This document shows, one piece after another, positions 8,861-17,623 of a stretch of 64,000 nt of DNA (its first letter is position 1; each line of letters starts with the position of its first letter). This DNA comes from Peribacillus faecalis (GTDB lineage Bacteria; Bacillota; Bacilli; Bacillales; DSM-1321), in NCBI RefSeq assembly GCF_014712675.1, contig NZ_JACXSI010000045.1, forward strand, positions 62,001-126,000, in the 5' to 3' direction. The position numbers and the translations under genes are program-made. The notes under the pieces are model-generated. The model did not search any database and was not told the origin of the DNA. It saw only the letters and a list, made by a program, of their open reading frames with translations.

Positions 8861-9539
8861 CTAATCCCTCGAATTTATATCCAATGCCCCATACTGTGTG
8901 TATGTAATCCGCTGTTTTCAGCTTCATTCTTAACGTTTTAATATGAGTATCAACTGTACGCAATGAACCTCTATAATCATTGCCCCATATACGTTCAAGA
9001 AGCTGCTCTCTGCTCAACACTTGGTTCGCATGGATGATTAAGAAATTTAAAAGTTCATATTCTTTAAGAGTCAGCGTAATCGCTTCATCATTTATTGTAA
9101 CTTTACGCGATTTTTTATTGATTAAGATCTCGCCGTATTTAATATAATCCTCTTCCGACAAATCACGTTTCTTGCCGGCACGGCGAAGCAATGCTTCAAT
9201 TCTTGCCATCAGCTCACCGGGACTGAAAGGTTTGACAATATAGTCATCCCCGCCAAGCTTCAATGCCTTCACTTTGTCCCATTCTTCACCTTTGGCGCTG
9301 ACAAAAATAATAGGAACGTCAGAAGTTTTTCTGATTTCTTCGCATACCTTGAAACCATCTTGGTCAGGCATCATTATATCAAGCAGAACAACATCAATTT
9401 TTTCGTTCTCCATAGCATGCAGTGCTTCTTTTCCACCGCTCGCCTTTGTGCATTCATACTTCGAATTTAACAAGTACATCTCAATCAGATGTCTCATATC
9501 TTCTTCATCATCAACAACAAGTACACGGAAATTAGACAT
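8850..9539 (-). CDS. OmpR/PhoB family response regulator
   Basis: The 229-residue protein has a receiver domain (acidic pocket DDEED, phospho-acceptor Asp54 in LLDIMMP, Lys in YIVKPF). A winged-helix DNA-binding domain follows (about 130-225, with the VDTHIKTLRMKL recognition region and WGIGYKFE). GGGAG precedes the ATG at suitable spacing. It starts seven bases after the propeller gene stop. A direct repeat of TGTGAAG with 11-base period before the operon (10551-10568) is a candidate binding site, suggesting autoregulation. Confidence 0.95.
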   Translation of the reverse strand: MSNFRVLVVDDEEDMRHLIEMYLLNSKYECTKASGGKEALHAMENEKIDVVLLDIMMPDQDGFKVCEEIRKTSDVPIIFVSAKGEEWDKVKALKLGGDDYIVKPFSPGELMARIEALLRRAGKKRDLSEEDYIKYGEILINKKSRKVTINDEAITLTLKEYELLNFLIIHANQVLSREQLLERIWGNDYRGSLRTVDTHIKTLRMKLKTADYIHTVWGIGYKFEGLDEK

Positions 9540-9545
9540 ATATAC

Positions 9546-10505
9546 TTACTCCCTTACAAATATTTGAAAAGGTCCCTTATCGACCTTAACCCTTTTCTCG
9601 ACTGTGAAGGAATTTGGTTTTAGCAGAATTACTTCATCACTATCATAAGCTGTAATTGCAACATAATTATGATAAGACGTCATTTCGAAAGGATTAACCC
9701 CAACATTCTCAGATTGCATGTCACCGGTTAGAGTATTGTATTTATAAATAGTATTGGAGCCATGACTCAATATAAAAATAGAGTCTTCCCATGAGAGGAA
9801 CTTAATCGGCATAGAAGGCGCTTTTAAAGAAGATAACAATTGTCCGTTATCTGCAGAGTAAATTCGAACACTTTCTTCCATTGTGCTTCCCTCGCCATGT
9901 CCGCCTACCCACAATTCATCTTCGTGCAAAAGAATTCCTGCAGAAGAGCGATTACCGGCAATCTCCTTTACACGTTCCAGCGTTTTAGAATTCAGCACCG
10001 TAATCTTCTCATCATCAAAATTAACGACATACAGCTTAGCCTGTTCCTTGTCCTCAACAAAAGAAATCGGATTTTTCCCGACAGTCGCTTTTCGAAGCTC
10101 TTCACCATCCAGCGAGAAGATTCTGATACTGTCACGCGACTGGTCAACAAGAACAATCTCTTTCTTATCATTTATAAGCCCGGCAGAAACAATTCCGCTG
10201 CCAACCGGCCACTCTTCAATAAGCTTTCCCTTGCTGAGAGAATAGATTTGCATGACAGACATTTTTTTGCCGTAAACAGCTATGCGATCACAGTCCGGCA
10301 ACAAAAGAGCACCGGTAAACGGTTCTTTTAAATCCCAGTATGCAATCTTCTCAAATGTCTCACCATCCAAAAAGGTAATGCTGCTATCCTTTAAATTGAC
10401 AGTAGCAATAAACGTTTCCTCCACTGGTATTGTCGGCATCCCATTCCGAAAACAACCTGCTAAAATGAGCACAAAAAGTACAATAACTCCCTTTAGCTTT
10501 TTCAT
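9546..10505 (-). CDS. Beta-propeller lipoprotein (YncE/WD40-like)
   Basis: The 319-residue protein has a lipoprotein signal (VLILAGC, Cys about residue 18). About six repeating 40-45-residue blade units follow, with motifs such as ITFLDGETFEKIAYWDL, IRIFSLDGEELRKATVG and ITVLNSKTLERVKEI. It is likely anchored to the outer face of the membrane, acting as a binding scaffold rather than an enzyme. It is the first gene of the operon with the regulator and kinase, so a sensory-accessory role is a reasonable inference. GGATAGGGGATTTTA before the ATG is a strong ribosome binding site. Confidence 0.85.
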   Translation of the reverse strand: MKKLKGVIVLFVLILAGCFRNGMPTIPVEETFIATVNLKDSSITFLDGETFEKIAYWDLKEPFTGALLLPDCDRIAVYGKKMSVMQIYSLSKGKLIEEWPVGSGIVSAGLINDKKEIVLVDQSRDSIRIFSLDGEELRKATVGKNPISFVEDKEQAKLYVVNFDDEKITVLNSKTLERVKEIAGNRSSAGILLHEDELWVGGHGEGSTMEESVRIYSADNGQLLSSLKAPSMPIKFLSWEDSIFILSHGSNTIYKYNTLTGDMQSENVGVNPFEMTSYHNYVAITAYDSDEVILLKPNSFTVEKRVKVDKGPFQIFVRE

Positions 10506-10550
10506 TAAAATCCCCTATCCCTTTAATTCGTTACAATTTTACTTCTAAAA

Positions 10551-10568
10551 TGTGAAGTATGTGTGAAG
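10551..10568 (-). promoter_or_regulatory. Candidate direct-repeat operator for the two-component operon
   Basis: TGTGAAG occurs twice with an 11-base period (10551-10557 and 10562-10568), about 45-65 bases upstream of the first gene of the operon. OmpR-type regulators usually bind direct repeats with about one helical turn spacing. The link to the regulator encoded here is inferred. Confidence 0.45.
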
Positions 10569-10674
10569 TTATTTCAAATCGACCTTTTAATTTTTTCCAT
10601 TGAAATATTTTACATAAATTCTTCGTTTATAGAAAAACTAAAATCAAGACTGTCTTTCGAAAGGAGTTATTAAA

Positions 10675-10917
10675 TTGCCCAATCGCTATTGCTGTCCCAA
10701 TTGTAAAACTAATAAGACGAGATTTAATCTAATCGAACAAATTGCTCATCCTGTAAAAAAGGATCCGCAAACCGGCGATGTTCTGCAGTCCTTCGATAAC
10801 GAAACATTGGACCCGTTCCACATTAAATATAATGGACCTGTCATGCGTGTTCAATGTGCTTCATGCGGACTAATTGAAGATGAAAAAACCTTCACATCCT
10901 ACGGAAGGATTAATTAA
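10675..10917 (+). CDS. Small zinc-ribbon protein, function unknown
   Basis: The 80-residue protein has two knuckles, CPNC near the N-terminus (Cys7, Cys10) and CASC near the C-terminus, forming a classic four-cysteine zinc ribbon. The start is TTG with AAAGGAG eight bases upstream; no in-frame ATG fits. Its TAA stop runs directly into repeat element copy 3, whose first hairpin looks like the gene's own transcription terminator. Comparable small zinc ribbons can bind nucleic acid or other proteins. I do not recognise a named family. Confidence 0.75.
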   Translation: MPNRYCCPNCKTNKTRFNLIEQIAHPVKKDPQTGDVLQSFDNETLDPFHIKYNGPVMRVQCASCGLIEDEKTFTSYGRIN

Positions 10918-11179
10918 GAAAAACCGTTACCGGTCCTTTTTGGTGAGACGCATACTCAAGAATTGAAGTTAACTTCAGATGACTACTATCTCACGAAATG
11001 TCACAAATCAAAAAGGAGACATGCGGGAGGACTAAGACGGGGCGACAAGAAACCCGCCTTTGGTTTCTTGTTCGAAACGGCTTAGGACCGAGCATGGCAG
11101 GTATAAGGTTAGACAGCTATCTAAGTTCAGAAATAGATGGTTTCTTATTGTTTTTTAAAACCGTTACCGGTCCTTTTTT
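10917..11179 (+). repeat. Modular hairpin repeat element, copy 3 (with both terminal hairpins)
   Basis: The element begins in the stop codon of the zinc-ribbon gene with an ACCG-TTAC-CGGT hairpin. The second hairpin is long (CCTTTTTG..TGAGA paired with TCTCA..CAAAAAGG), with an internal GAAGTTAACTTC palindrome. The body is the short form: GGACTAAG pairs with CTTAGGACC around an AGAAACC/GGTTTCT hairpin, and CATGC pairs with GCATG. After GGTTAGACAGCTATCTAAGTTC and an A/T-rich spacer, the first hairpin is repeated at 11157-11179, so the body is flanked by direct repeats. No protein gene is supported in it. Confidence 0.85.
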
Positions 11180-11185
11180 AAAAAC

Positions 11186-11230
11186 AAAAAGGGGCGCGAA
11201 AAGTTGAAATAGTACTTTTCGCGCCTCTTT
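11186..11230 (-). terminator. Terminator of the CobW gene
   Basis: GGCGCGAAAAGT pairs perfectly with ACTTTTCGCGCC. On the minus strand CCCCTTTTTG follows. Confidence 0.9.
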
Positions 11231-11233
11231 CAT

Positions 11234-12169
11234 TTACTCAATCTCTAATTCTTTCTCCAAAGCTCTAAGCTGTTCAATAATCATGTCTTTATCTAAGTTC
11301 TGTCCGATAATGACAATGTTTAAAGGCATTTTAATCAATTCCTGAATCATAACAGGCGTGCCATAAGAATATTGAAATAAGAAAGGATATTGTGAATGGG
11401 TAAAACCGATATACCCTTTTATACGATATACAGTATCAGGTAATCCGCGCAGCCACTTTTCGAAAGACTCATACGATATTGAAGTTTTGAATGTATGAAT
11501 AATTGTCTGCAATTGCAAGTCAGCAATACTATGCTTAGAAGTTGCTGATTTTTCCTTCAAGGAAAATTTCCTATTCTGAAAATCTTTCAAGGAAATTTTG
11601 CTGTGATCCGTGAAGAGGCAAAGGGCCTCACTGTTTAACGCCTGAATTTCAAACAATACTTTGCTGCTTTCACTCTCTGTCAAAATATCCTTTTTATTCA
11701 GCAAAATTGTATCCGCATGGACTATTTGCTCGACTAGCAACTGTCTAATCTGAGGCGTAAGCTTGCTTCTTTCGCTCCAACGGGATATATCGACGACGGT
11801 AATAATCCCTCTGTAATTCAAGCGATCAGCCAATAGCGGCGACATAATACTATCGACCACTTCCACAGGGTGGGCCGCCCCGGTTGTTTCAATATAAATC
11901 GCATCCAATTCATATTCATGAAGCATTGAATGTAGCTGCGCTTCCAATTTTTCTGAAATCGTACAGCAAATGCATCCATCAAACATTTCGCGGAATGGTA
12001 CACCTTGATCCTCGATAAGAGCGGAATCAATGCTAAGACTTCCGAGTTCATTCAGCAAAACCGCAATCTTTCTACCAGCTTCTTTTTCTTGCTGAATTAT
12101 ATGCTGCAGCAAGGTTGTCTTCCCGCTTCCAAGAAACCCTCCTATAATGTAAACCTCTGTAGACTTCAT
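11234..12169 (-). CDS. CobW/COG0523 family metallochaperone GTPase (YciC/YjiA-like)
   Basis: This is a 311-residue GTPase. The Walker A is GGFLGSGKTT (residues 10-19) and the family metal-binding CxCC is at Cys66, Cys68 and Cys69 (DGCICCTI). The guanine-specificity NKKD motif is present, and a C-terminal CobW domain follows. Such proteins deliver zinc or other metals to client enzymes. I looked upstream for a Zur-type operator and saw no convincing one, so zinc control is not shown. It is divergent from the AlbA_2 gene and monocistronic. Confidence 0.88.
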   Translation of the reverse strand: MKSTEVYIIGGFLGSGKTTLLQHIIQQEKEAGRKIAVLLNELGSLSIDSALIEDQGVPFREMFDGCICCTISEKLEAQLHSMLHEYELDAIYIETTGAAHPVEVVDSIMSPLLADRLNYRGIITVVDISRWSERSKLTPQIRQLLVEQIVHADTILLNKKDILTESESSKVLFEIQALNSEALCLFTDHSKISLKDFQNRKFSLKEKSATSKHSIADLQLQTIIHTFKTSISYESFEKWLRGLPDTVYRIKGYIGFTHSQYPFLFQYSYGTPVMIQELIKMPLNIVIIGQNLDKDMIIEQLRALEKELEIE

Positions 12170-12310
12170 TGTAATTCTCCTTTAAATAGGCATTTTCTTT
12201 ATAAAAAATCTGATATTCGCCAGATGTTTGAGCTGTATGTATATTATTTTTATTTTACTGATTACAAGACTGTTAGTAAATAATTATAATGAAAACTAAG
12301 GGGTGAAACA

Positions 12311-13024
12311 ATGAAAATATTTTATTCAAATATTTATCCGCTCACTTTAAAACAATTTATGCTCGAACCGACTTTGGATAACTTGAAGGAACTGCTTCTC
12401 CATAATACAGGTGAAACGGATTTTCTTGATTTCAAATTAAAATGGATTGATATGACAAAACTGGCTAAACACATTTTAGCAATTTCCAATTCCGGAGGAG
12501 GTTGCATTATCGTCGGAGTGAATCAGCTTGATGATGGCACTCCCGTTCTTGAAGGATTGCATCCGGGAGATGTTTTAGACAAAGCCGATATTGATAATAA
12601 GCTTGAGCATCTGCTTCCTAAATATATTAAATATCGAACAGAAGATTTTATTTTTCCGATGAGGACACATGATAAACTAAAAGGCAAAACCTTTCAAGTA
12701 TTGATCATTGAATATGACCCAAAATATGTGCCCTACACATCTGTCGTCAACCAAGGTGAATTAAAATATGGCGCAATCTATATCCGCCAAGGAACGAAAT
12801 CTATTGAAGCGAATTACGAAAAGTTGGTTGAGATTATTTTACGCAAAGTAGAATCAGGCGGTTCCGGTTTTGAAGACTACAATTTACGAGATCATTTGCA
12901 GCATTTAAATATTTTGTATGAAGAGCTGCAAGCTAACCAAAACGAGGAGTATAAGAAGTTTCTCCAAGAGCTGATTGATGACAAGAAAAGGAAAATTCGC
13001 AGTTATTTGGCCCTTCTTAATTAA
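12311..13024 (+). CDS. AlbA_2 (Schlafen-like) DNA-binding domain protein
   Basis: The 237-residue protein has an N-terminal AlbA_2 domain. Its signature is ETDFLDFKLKW, then AKHILAISNSGGGCIIVGV, then the GAIYIRQGTKS strand near residue 165. The C-terminal 60 residues form charged helices. AlbA_2 proteins often act in regulation or defence, but no partner typical of those systems is adjacent. GGGGTG lies seven bases before the ATG. It converges with the AAA ATPase gene on a shared terminator overlapping the stop codons. Confidence 0.8.
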   Translation: MKIFYSNIYPLTLKQFMLEPTLDNLKELLLHNTGETDFLDFKLKWIDMTKLAKHILAISNSGGGCIIVGVNQLDDGTPVLEGLHPGDVLDKADIDNKLEHLLPKYIKYRTEDFIFPMRTHDKLKGKTFQVLIIEYDPKYVPYTSVVNQGELKYGAIYIRQGTKSIEANYEKLVEIILRKVESGGSGFEDYNLRDHLQHLNILYEELQANQNEEYKKFLQELIDDKKRKIRSYLALLN

Positions 13025-13051
13025 TAACGGCTGTCAGGTCACAGCCGTTAT
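13023..13051. terminator. Bidirectional terminator
   Basis: AACGGCTG pairs with CAGCCGTT and overlaps the ends of the two converging genes, with T-rich flanks on both sides. Confidence 0.88.
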
Positions 13052-13797
13052 TCCTCTTCCTCAAGCAATATGTTAAGCATCCGATCCGGCGCATTCAAAA
13101 ACGCCTTTGTAATTTGATAATGTTCTGTCTCTTTATAGCTCATCTTCGTATATCCATCTTCATTTAACGTATATATTTCGGCTTCCGGATACGCCATAAT
13201 GATCGGCGAGTGCGTAGCGATAATAAATTGACAGCCCGCAAGCACCAATTCATGCATTCTCGCAATCATCGTCATTTGCCGGGCTGGTGATAAAGCGGCT
13301 TCCGGTTCGTCTAAAATATACAGGCTGTTCCCTTTGAATTTATGCAAAAACAGCGACATGAACGATTCACCATGCGATTGCTCATGCAGGGATATGCCGC
13401 CATAACTGCCAATTAATTTTCCATCGTCATCGAGTTTTTCAATCTCCGAAGCTACATTATAAAAGCTTTCAGCTCTCAGAAAAAAGCCGTCTTCCGGTCG
13501 AAATACACCCTTTATTACGGTCAAGTATTCATCAAGATTAGAATGCGATTGAAAGGAAGAAAAATTGAAATTTCGTGTGCCGCCTTCCGGGTTGAAGCCA
13601 TAAGATGAAGCAATCGCCTCTAATATCGTCGACTTACCGCTGCCGTTTTCACCGACAAAAAACGTGACCGGCTGTGAAAAACGCAACTCCTCCAATGCTG
13701 AAACAGCCGGCAAATGAAAGGGATACGCTGAAAATGAAGGAACTTTCTCACCTTTCAATGAAATGCCTCGAATAAATAAAGCATGAAAATCGTCCAG
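13048..13797 (-). CDS. AAA family ATPase (RecF/SMC-type P-loop), likely CTG start
   Basis: The small ABC/SMC-type ATPase has Walker A GENGSGKST, a signature-like HGESFMSLF and Walker B YILDEPEAALS. The H-loop is ATHSP. The first conventional start (TTG at 13758) would remove the residues FIRGISLKGEKVPSF, which look like the conserved first strand of this family. Upstream in frame the only codon placed correctly after GGGGAGGG is CTG at 13797, giving 249 residues. The family is widespread and functionally uncharacterised; overcoming-lysogenization-like or SbcC-like roles are guesses. Confidence 0.82.
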   Translation of the reverse strand: MDDFHALFIRGISLKGEKVPSFSAYPFHLPAVSALEELRFSQPVTFFVGENGSGKSTILEAIASSYGFNPEGGTRNFNFSSFQSHSNLDEYLTVIKGVFRPEDGFFLRAESFYNVASEIEKLDDDGKLIGSYGGISLHEQSHGESFMSLFLHKFKGNSLYILDEPEAALSPARQMTMIARMHELVLAGCQFIIATHSPIIMAYPEAEIYTLNEDGYTKMSYKETEHYQITKAFLNAPDRMLNILLEEEE

Positions 13798-13856
13798 CTT
13801 AATCCCTCCCCTTTAATGGTTATCGTCATTATACCTAAAAATTCCAAAAAGGTCTA

Positions 13857-14219
13857 AGAAAAACCAGCACTAGTCCTTTTGTTAGGGCACCTACTTAGGA
13901 AATGGCAGCCATCTTCATCTAATTACCATCTTAAATATGCTGAAAATCAAAAGGGGACATGCGGGAACCGAAAAGCGAAAGCAGCCCGCAAGTAAGGAAC
14001 AGCGACTAAGGACGCTACGTCCGCATATCTTCGTCACTGTGACTCTCGTCCTGAGAGCCTCTGACCTGCATAAGAAGAATCGCGTAGGAAATTGTAAAAT
14101 ATCTGGAGTGATTTGGCTTATGACCTTGAGCTGTCAAATTCATCACTTAGCAGTCATGAATTTGACAGTTCAAGGGAGATTATCCAAGAAGAAAACTGGC
14201 TGTCCGCTGTAGCTAGACA
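13857..14219 (+). repeat. Modular hairpin repeat element, copy 4 (long form)
   Basis: The copy starts AGAAAAACCAGCACTAGTCC. The body contains GGGACATGCGGGAACCG, the GCAAGTAAGGAACAGCGAC arm, and a CTCTC-GTCCT-GAGAG hairpin (14043-14057). A module seen again only in copy 9 follows (GGAAATTG..CTGGAGTGATTTGGCTTATGACC). It also carries a private 19-base-pair hairpin at 14125-14175 (CTTGAGCTGTCAAATTCAT with ATGAATTTGACAGTTCAAG). It ends with AGCTAGACA. It fills the 13797-14295 gap and has no credible coding content. Confidence 0.82.
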
Positions 14220-14243
14220 AAATAAATACACTCCGGAAAAAGA

Positions 14244-14292
14244 AAAATCCTTTCTTTAAAGACACCTCTGCCTTTAAAGAAAGGATTTTTTT
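14244..14292 (-). terminator. Terminator of ctpA
   Basis: AAATCCTTTCTTTAAAG pairs with CTTTAAAGAAAGGATTT, with T-runs following on the minus strand. Confidence 0.92.
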
Positions 14293-14294
14293 CA

Positions 14295-15746
14295 TTAATT
14301 ATTCGAAGTGCTTAACAATTCCTCTGCTTTTTCAAGCTGTGTATCATTCTCAAGAATTAATTCTCTCAGCTTATTCATTAAAGCAGTCGTTGTATCACCA
14401 GTCAGTACTCCATTCACTTCAAGTTCAGCATCTTTTTGGAATTGTTCAACAGCTGCTTGTGTCTTCTCATCAAATAACGAGTCGACCGTACCAGGATTGT
14501 ATCCAAGTGCTTCCAGCATTTGCTCTGCAACTTTCACTTCTGTCGCATTAGAGCCTTCTCCAAGTTGTACGTCCGGCGAGATGTACGTAAGCTGAGCATA
14601 TTCAGGCAGTGCTACAGCTTCGTCAGGCTGGATTCCTTTTTCGTGAATCCAATTGCCGTCAGGAGTCAGCCATTTAGCAGACGTATATTTCAAGTTAGAA
14701 CCATCATTGAATTCTTGAGCTGTTTGCACTGTTCCTTTACCATAAGTTGTTTCGCCGATAACCTTAATTCCAGCAGACTCTTTAGCTGCCGCTGCAACGA
14801 TTTCCGAAGCGCTTGCGCTGCCGTTATCTACTAATATAACGATTGGAACATCGATTTTATCGCTGCCATCTGCTTTATACACTTGACGATTTCCATCTGG
14901 ATCTTCCACTTGGAAAATCGTTTTACCTTCAGGAACAAACATATTGGCAATATTGATTGCTTGTTCCATAATGCCGCCAGGGTTACCACGTAAATCGAGA
15001 ACAAGACCTTTCATACCTTGACTGCTCATTTCCTCAAGCGCTGCTACTAATTCATCTGTTGTTGAAGTAGAGAAAGTAGTCAAATGAATTTGAGCAATTC
15101 CGTTATCCAACATTTCAGCATAGACTGTTTGGATTGGAATTGTATCCCTTACCAGTTTTACTGTAAAAGGCTCTGCGCTTCCTCGTTGAATTACGAGTGT
15201 TACAGTCGTGCCTTTCTCTCCCTTGATCAATTTAACAGCTTCTGAAGAGCTGACACCAGTCAAATCAGTACCATCTACGCTCACGATTACGTCATTGGGC
15301 TGCAGCCCTGCTTTTTCTGCCGGAGTTCCTTTAATAGGAGAAACAATGACAATTTTAGAGTTTTGCTGAGTAATTTCAGCACCGATTCCTTCGAAAGAAG
15401 ACGAAATGACTTCATTAAAGCTACTCGCTTCTTCTTTATTCATAAAATCTGAATATGGGTCATCCAGCGCATCGACCATCCCGTCAATCGCTCCCTCTAC
15501 AAGAGCCTCATCATCAAGATCTTTATAATACTTCTCCTGCAATATGTCATATGCTTCATATAGACGAGCAAACTCTTCCCGGTCATTTATAATTGTCGGC
15601 TGCACCTTTTCATCACCGACTAATAGCGCAGCTGCAGTTATGCCTACTGATAGAAAAACAACAAGGAATACACCCATAATGAAGTGAAACTTCTTTATTT
15701 TAAAATACTTACTTTCGTTATTATCCTGTTTATTTTCCTCTGTCAT
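14295..15746 (-). CDS. ctpA: Carboxy-terminal processing serine protease (S41), CtpA/CtpB type
   Basis: The 483-residue protein has an N-terminal membrane anchor (about 22-44) and a PDZ domain (about 115-200, EGIGAEITQQ..GLQPNDVIVSVDG). The S41 protease core follows, with the Ser/Lys dyad in GSASASE (about Ser312) and YGKGTVQ (about Lys337). A peptidoglycan-binding domain forms the last 80 residues. It acts outside the cytoplasmic membrane on protein C-termini. AAGAGGTGAAAAAT supports the ATG at 15746 over upstream codons. It is followed upstream by yodJ and deoD, the order I recall in B. subtilis, supporting the name. Confidence 0.93.
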   Translation of the reverse strand: MTEENKQDNNESKYFKIKKFHFIMGVFLVVFLSVGITAAALLVGDEKVQPTIINDREEFARLYEAYDILQEKYYKDLDDEALVEGAIDGMVDALDDPYSDFMNKEEASSFNEVISSSFEGIGAEITQQNSKIVIVSPIKGTPAEKAGLQPNDVIVSVDGTDLTGVSSSEAVKLIKGEKGTTVTLVIQRGSAEPFTVKLVRDTIPIQTVYAEMLDNGIAQIHLTTFSTSTTDELVAALEEMSSQGMKGLVLDLRGNPGGIMEQAINIANMFVPEGKTIFQVEDPDGNRQVYKADGSDKIDVPIVILVDNGSASASEIVAAAAKESAGIKVIGETTYGKGTVQTAQEFNDGSNLKYTSAKWLTPDGNWIHEKGIQPDEAVALPEYAQLTYISPDVQLGEGSNATEVKVAEQMLEALGYNPGTVDSLFDEKTQAAVEQFQKDAELEVNGVLTGDTTTALMNKLRELILENDTQLEKAEELLSTSNN

Positions 15747-15826
15747 ATTTTTCACCTCTTTCGCGTATATACAAGAAAAACGCTTTTCTATACCATTCGG
15801 CAATATTAAGCGATATTGATTTCAAC

Positions 15827-16621
15827 CTAAATTTCCTTAACAATTTCGAAGTACTCTTCTAAAGTCAGCTTCTTGTCATAGATCGTTTGAGCGATGTTTG
15901 TACCGACATATCGGAAATGCCATGGTTCAAAGCTGTAACCTGTAATTTCTTCTTTCCCTTCCGGGTAGCGAAGAATAAAGCCGTATTCATGAGCATGTTC
16001 AGCCAGCCATTGTCCTTCGGCTGTATCTTTTAAACTTTCCGTTAACTCAAATTCAACAGAGCGGGCCGATATATCCATAGCCAGTCCGGTTTGATGTTCG
16101 CTTTGTCCGGGTACCGCCACAACTGACAACGCATACTCCTCGCCGCTTCTCTCTACTTCAGCGTTGAATACTTCCTCTTGGCGCACATATGAACGATAGC
16201 CTGATACAGCATAAAGTTCTATACTGTCATCATCAGCAGCTGTAAACATTTTTTCAAGAGCAACTGCCGCTTCCTGACGTAACAATGCTTTCTCTACTTC
16301 AGCATCCCCGAAGGAGTATTCAACATCAGCGCGAACCAAATCGGAAGGTATATATGTATCCGGTAAGTAATATGTTTTATTAACAAGCGCCAAAATGTTC
16401 TCATAGTTTTGGATTACATTCTTGCCGCCAACTTCCTTTACTTGATTGAAGTATTGAGCAGGTAAAGTCAATGTATTATCTGCCTGTTTTTGCGAACCTG
16501 AAATTTGCTCAGAAGAAAGTTCTGTTTCCGCCGATTGCTCTTTTTCGCTGCTCTCCTGCCCTTGGCATCCGGTCACCAACAACAAAGCGGCCAATGCAAT
16601 TGTTATTTTTGTTTTTATCAT
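15827..16621 (-). CDS. yodJ: D-alanyl-D-alanine carboxypeptidase lipoprotein (VanY, M15B)
   Basis: The 264-residue protein has a lipoprotein signal (LLVTGC, Cys about 19) and an M15 zinc peptidase domain. The zinc and catalytic motifs are SEHQTGLAMDIS (His and Asp ligands) and EPWHFRYVG. It trims the terminal D-Ala of peptidoglycan stem peptides at the cell surface. The acidic, Ser/Gln-rich linker after the lipid anchor is typical of such enzymes. Position between ctpA and deoD supports the yodJ assignment. Confidence 0.9.
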   Translation of the reverse strand: MIKTKITIALAALLLVTGCQGQESSEKEQSAETELSSEQISGSQKQADNTLTLPAQYFNQVKEVGGKNVIQNYENILALVNKTYYLPDTYIPSDLVRADVEYSFGDAEVEKALLRQEAAVALEKMFTAADDDSIELYAVSGYRSYVRQEEVFNAEVERSGEEYALSVVAVPGQSEHQTGLAMDISARSVEFELTESLKDTAEGQWLAEHAHEYGFILRYPEGKEEITGYSFEPWHFRYVGTNIAQTIYDKKLTLEEYFEIVKEI

Positions 16622-16667
16622 ATGCTTGTCTACCTCTCATCATGTTCATCTTGAGCCGCAACGATGA

Positions 16668-16734
16668 ATAAAAAAGAATGTCCAGCTATTATCGATTTCA
16701 TGTAACCGATCAGCGATAATAACATAGACATTCA
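16668..16734 (-). terminator. Terminator of deoD
   Basis: GAATGTC..TTATTATCG on one arm pairs with CGATAATA..GACATTC on the other. TTTTTTATTC follows on the minus strand. Confidence 0.85.
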
Positions 16735-16747
16735 CACACTAAACGCC

Positions 16748-17452
16748 TTATTCTTTAATAGCTGCTTCTAAAGCTACTTCAATCATTTCATTGAACGTTG
16801 TTTGTCTTTCTTCTGAAGTTGTTTCTTCGCCTGTCAGAACATGGTCACTTACAGTCAGTACCGAAAGTGCCTTTCTTCCGTATTTAGCTGCTAATGTATA
16901 AAGCGCAGTCGTCTCCATTTCAATTGCAAGGATTTGGTATTGCGCCCATTTTTCCAGCTCTGAGTTATCATTGTAGAATTGGTCAGCAGTGAACACTGAA
17001 CCTACCTTTACTTGCATGCCTTTCTCAGTAGCTGAGTCATATGCATTTTTTAACAATTCAAAGTCAGCAGCCGGCGCATAATCCACACCTTTAAATGTCA
17101 TTCTGTTCATGCTTGAATCTGTTGAAGAAGTCATAGCAAGAATAACATCTCTAACTTTTACATCTTTTTGGATTGCTCCGCAAGTTCCCACGCGGATTAG
17201 TTTTTTCACATTATATTCTCTAATTAGTTCATTTACATAAATAGAAATAGAAGGCACTCCCATTCCTGTACCTTGTACAGAAATTTTCTTACCTTTATAT
17301 GTACCAGTAAAACCAAGCATGCCGCGTACTTCATTATAGCATACTGGATTCTCTAAAAAATTCTCAGCTATGTATTTCGCACGTAACGGATCGCCCGGCA
17401 ATAGTACTGTATCTGCAATTTCACCTTTTTTTGCTCCAATATGAACACTCAT
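16748..17452 (-). CDS. deoD: Purine-nucleoside phosphorylase DeoD
   Basis: This is a 234-residue hexameric-type PNP, cleaving purine (deoxy)nucleosides with phosphate to base and pentose-1-phosphate. Family motifs present are [13 protein letters not shown] at the start, GTGMGVPS for phosphate, [11 protein letters not shown] for ribose, and SDH near the C-terminus. AGGAGG lies before the ATG at proper spacing. It has its own terminator, and repeat copy 5 lies in its upstream region. Confidence 0.96.
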   Translation of the reverse strand: MSVHIGAKKGEIADTVLLPGDPLRAKYIAENFLENPVCYNEVRGMLGFTGTYKGKKISVQGTGMGVPSISIYVNELIREYNVKKLIRVGTCGAIQKDVKVRDVILAMTSSTDSSMNRMTFKGVDYAPAADFELLKNAYDSATEKGMQVKVGSVFTADQFYNDNSELEKWAQYQILAIEMETTALYTLAAKYGRKALSVLTVSDHVLTGEETTSEERQTTFNEMIEVALEAAIKE

Positions 17453-17623
17453 ATGTTATAGGCCTCCTAAAAATAACTTTCCAAACAATACTATACCACA
17501 CAATAGAACTATTTTTAAATTGTTAGATATTTTTTAATTAGCTCTGCTTCAAAACTGTCACACTATGTGATGAAGGATATTATTATTCTTACTAAAATAT
17601 CGTTCTTCTAATCGAAAATTATT

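Noticed and set aside
9840-10331. 163-residue plus-strand open frame inside the propeller gene
   Set aside because: It is antisense to a well-supported lipoprotein gene, lacks a ribosome binding site and has no recognisable domain.
10998-11207. Open frame of about 69 residues through repeat copy 3
   Set aside because: It runs across hairpins of the repeat, has no ribosome binding site, and is not preserved in other copies.
12170-12310. Zur operator between the CobW and AlbA_2 genes
   Set aside because: Only A/T-rich near-palindromes are present; none fits TCGTAAT-n-ATTACGA closely.
13857-14219. Group II intron or group I intron remnant
   Set aside because: There is no GUGYG 5' end, no domain V-like hairpin with AGC triad, and no reverse transcriptase; the element size and module variation do not fit.
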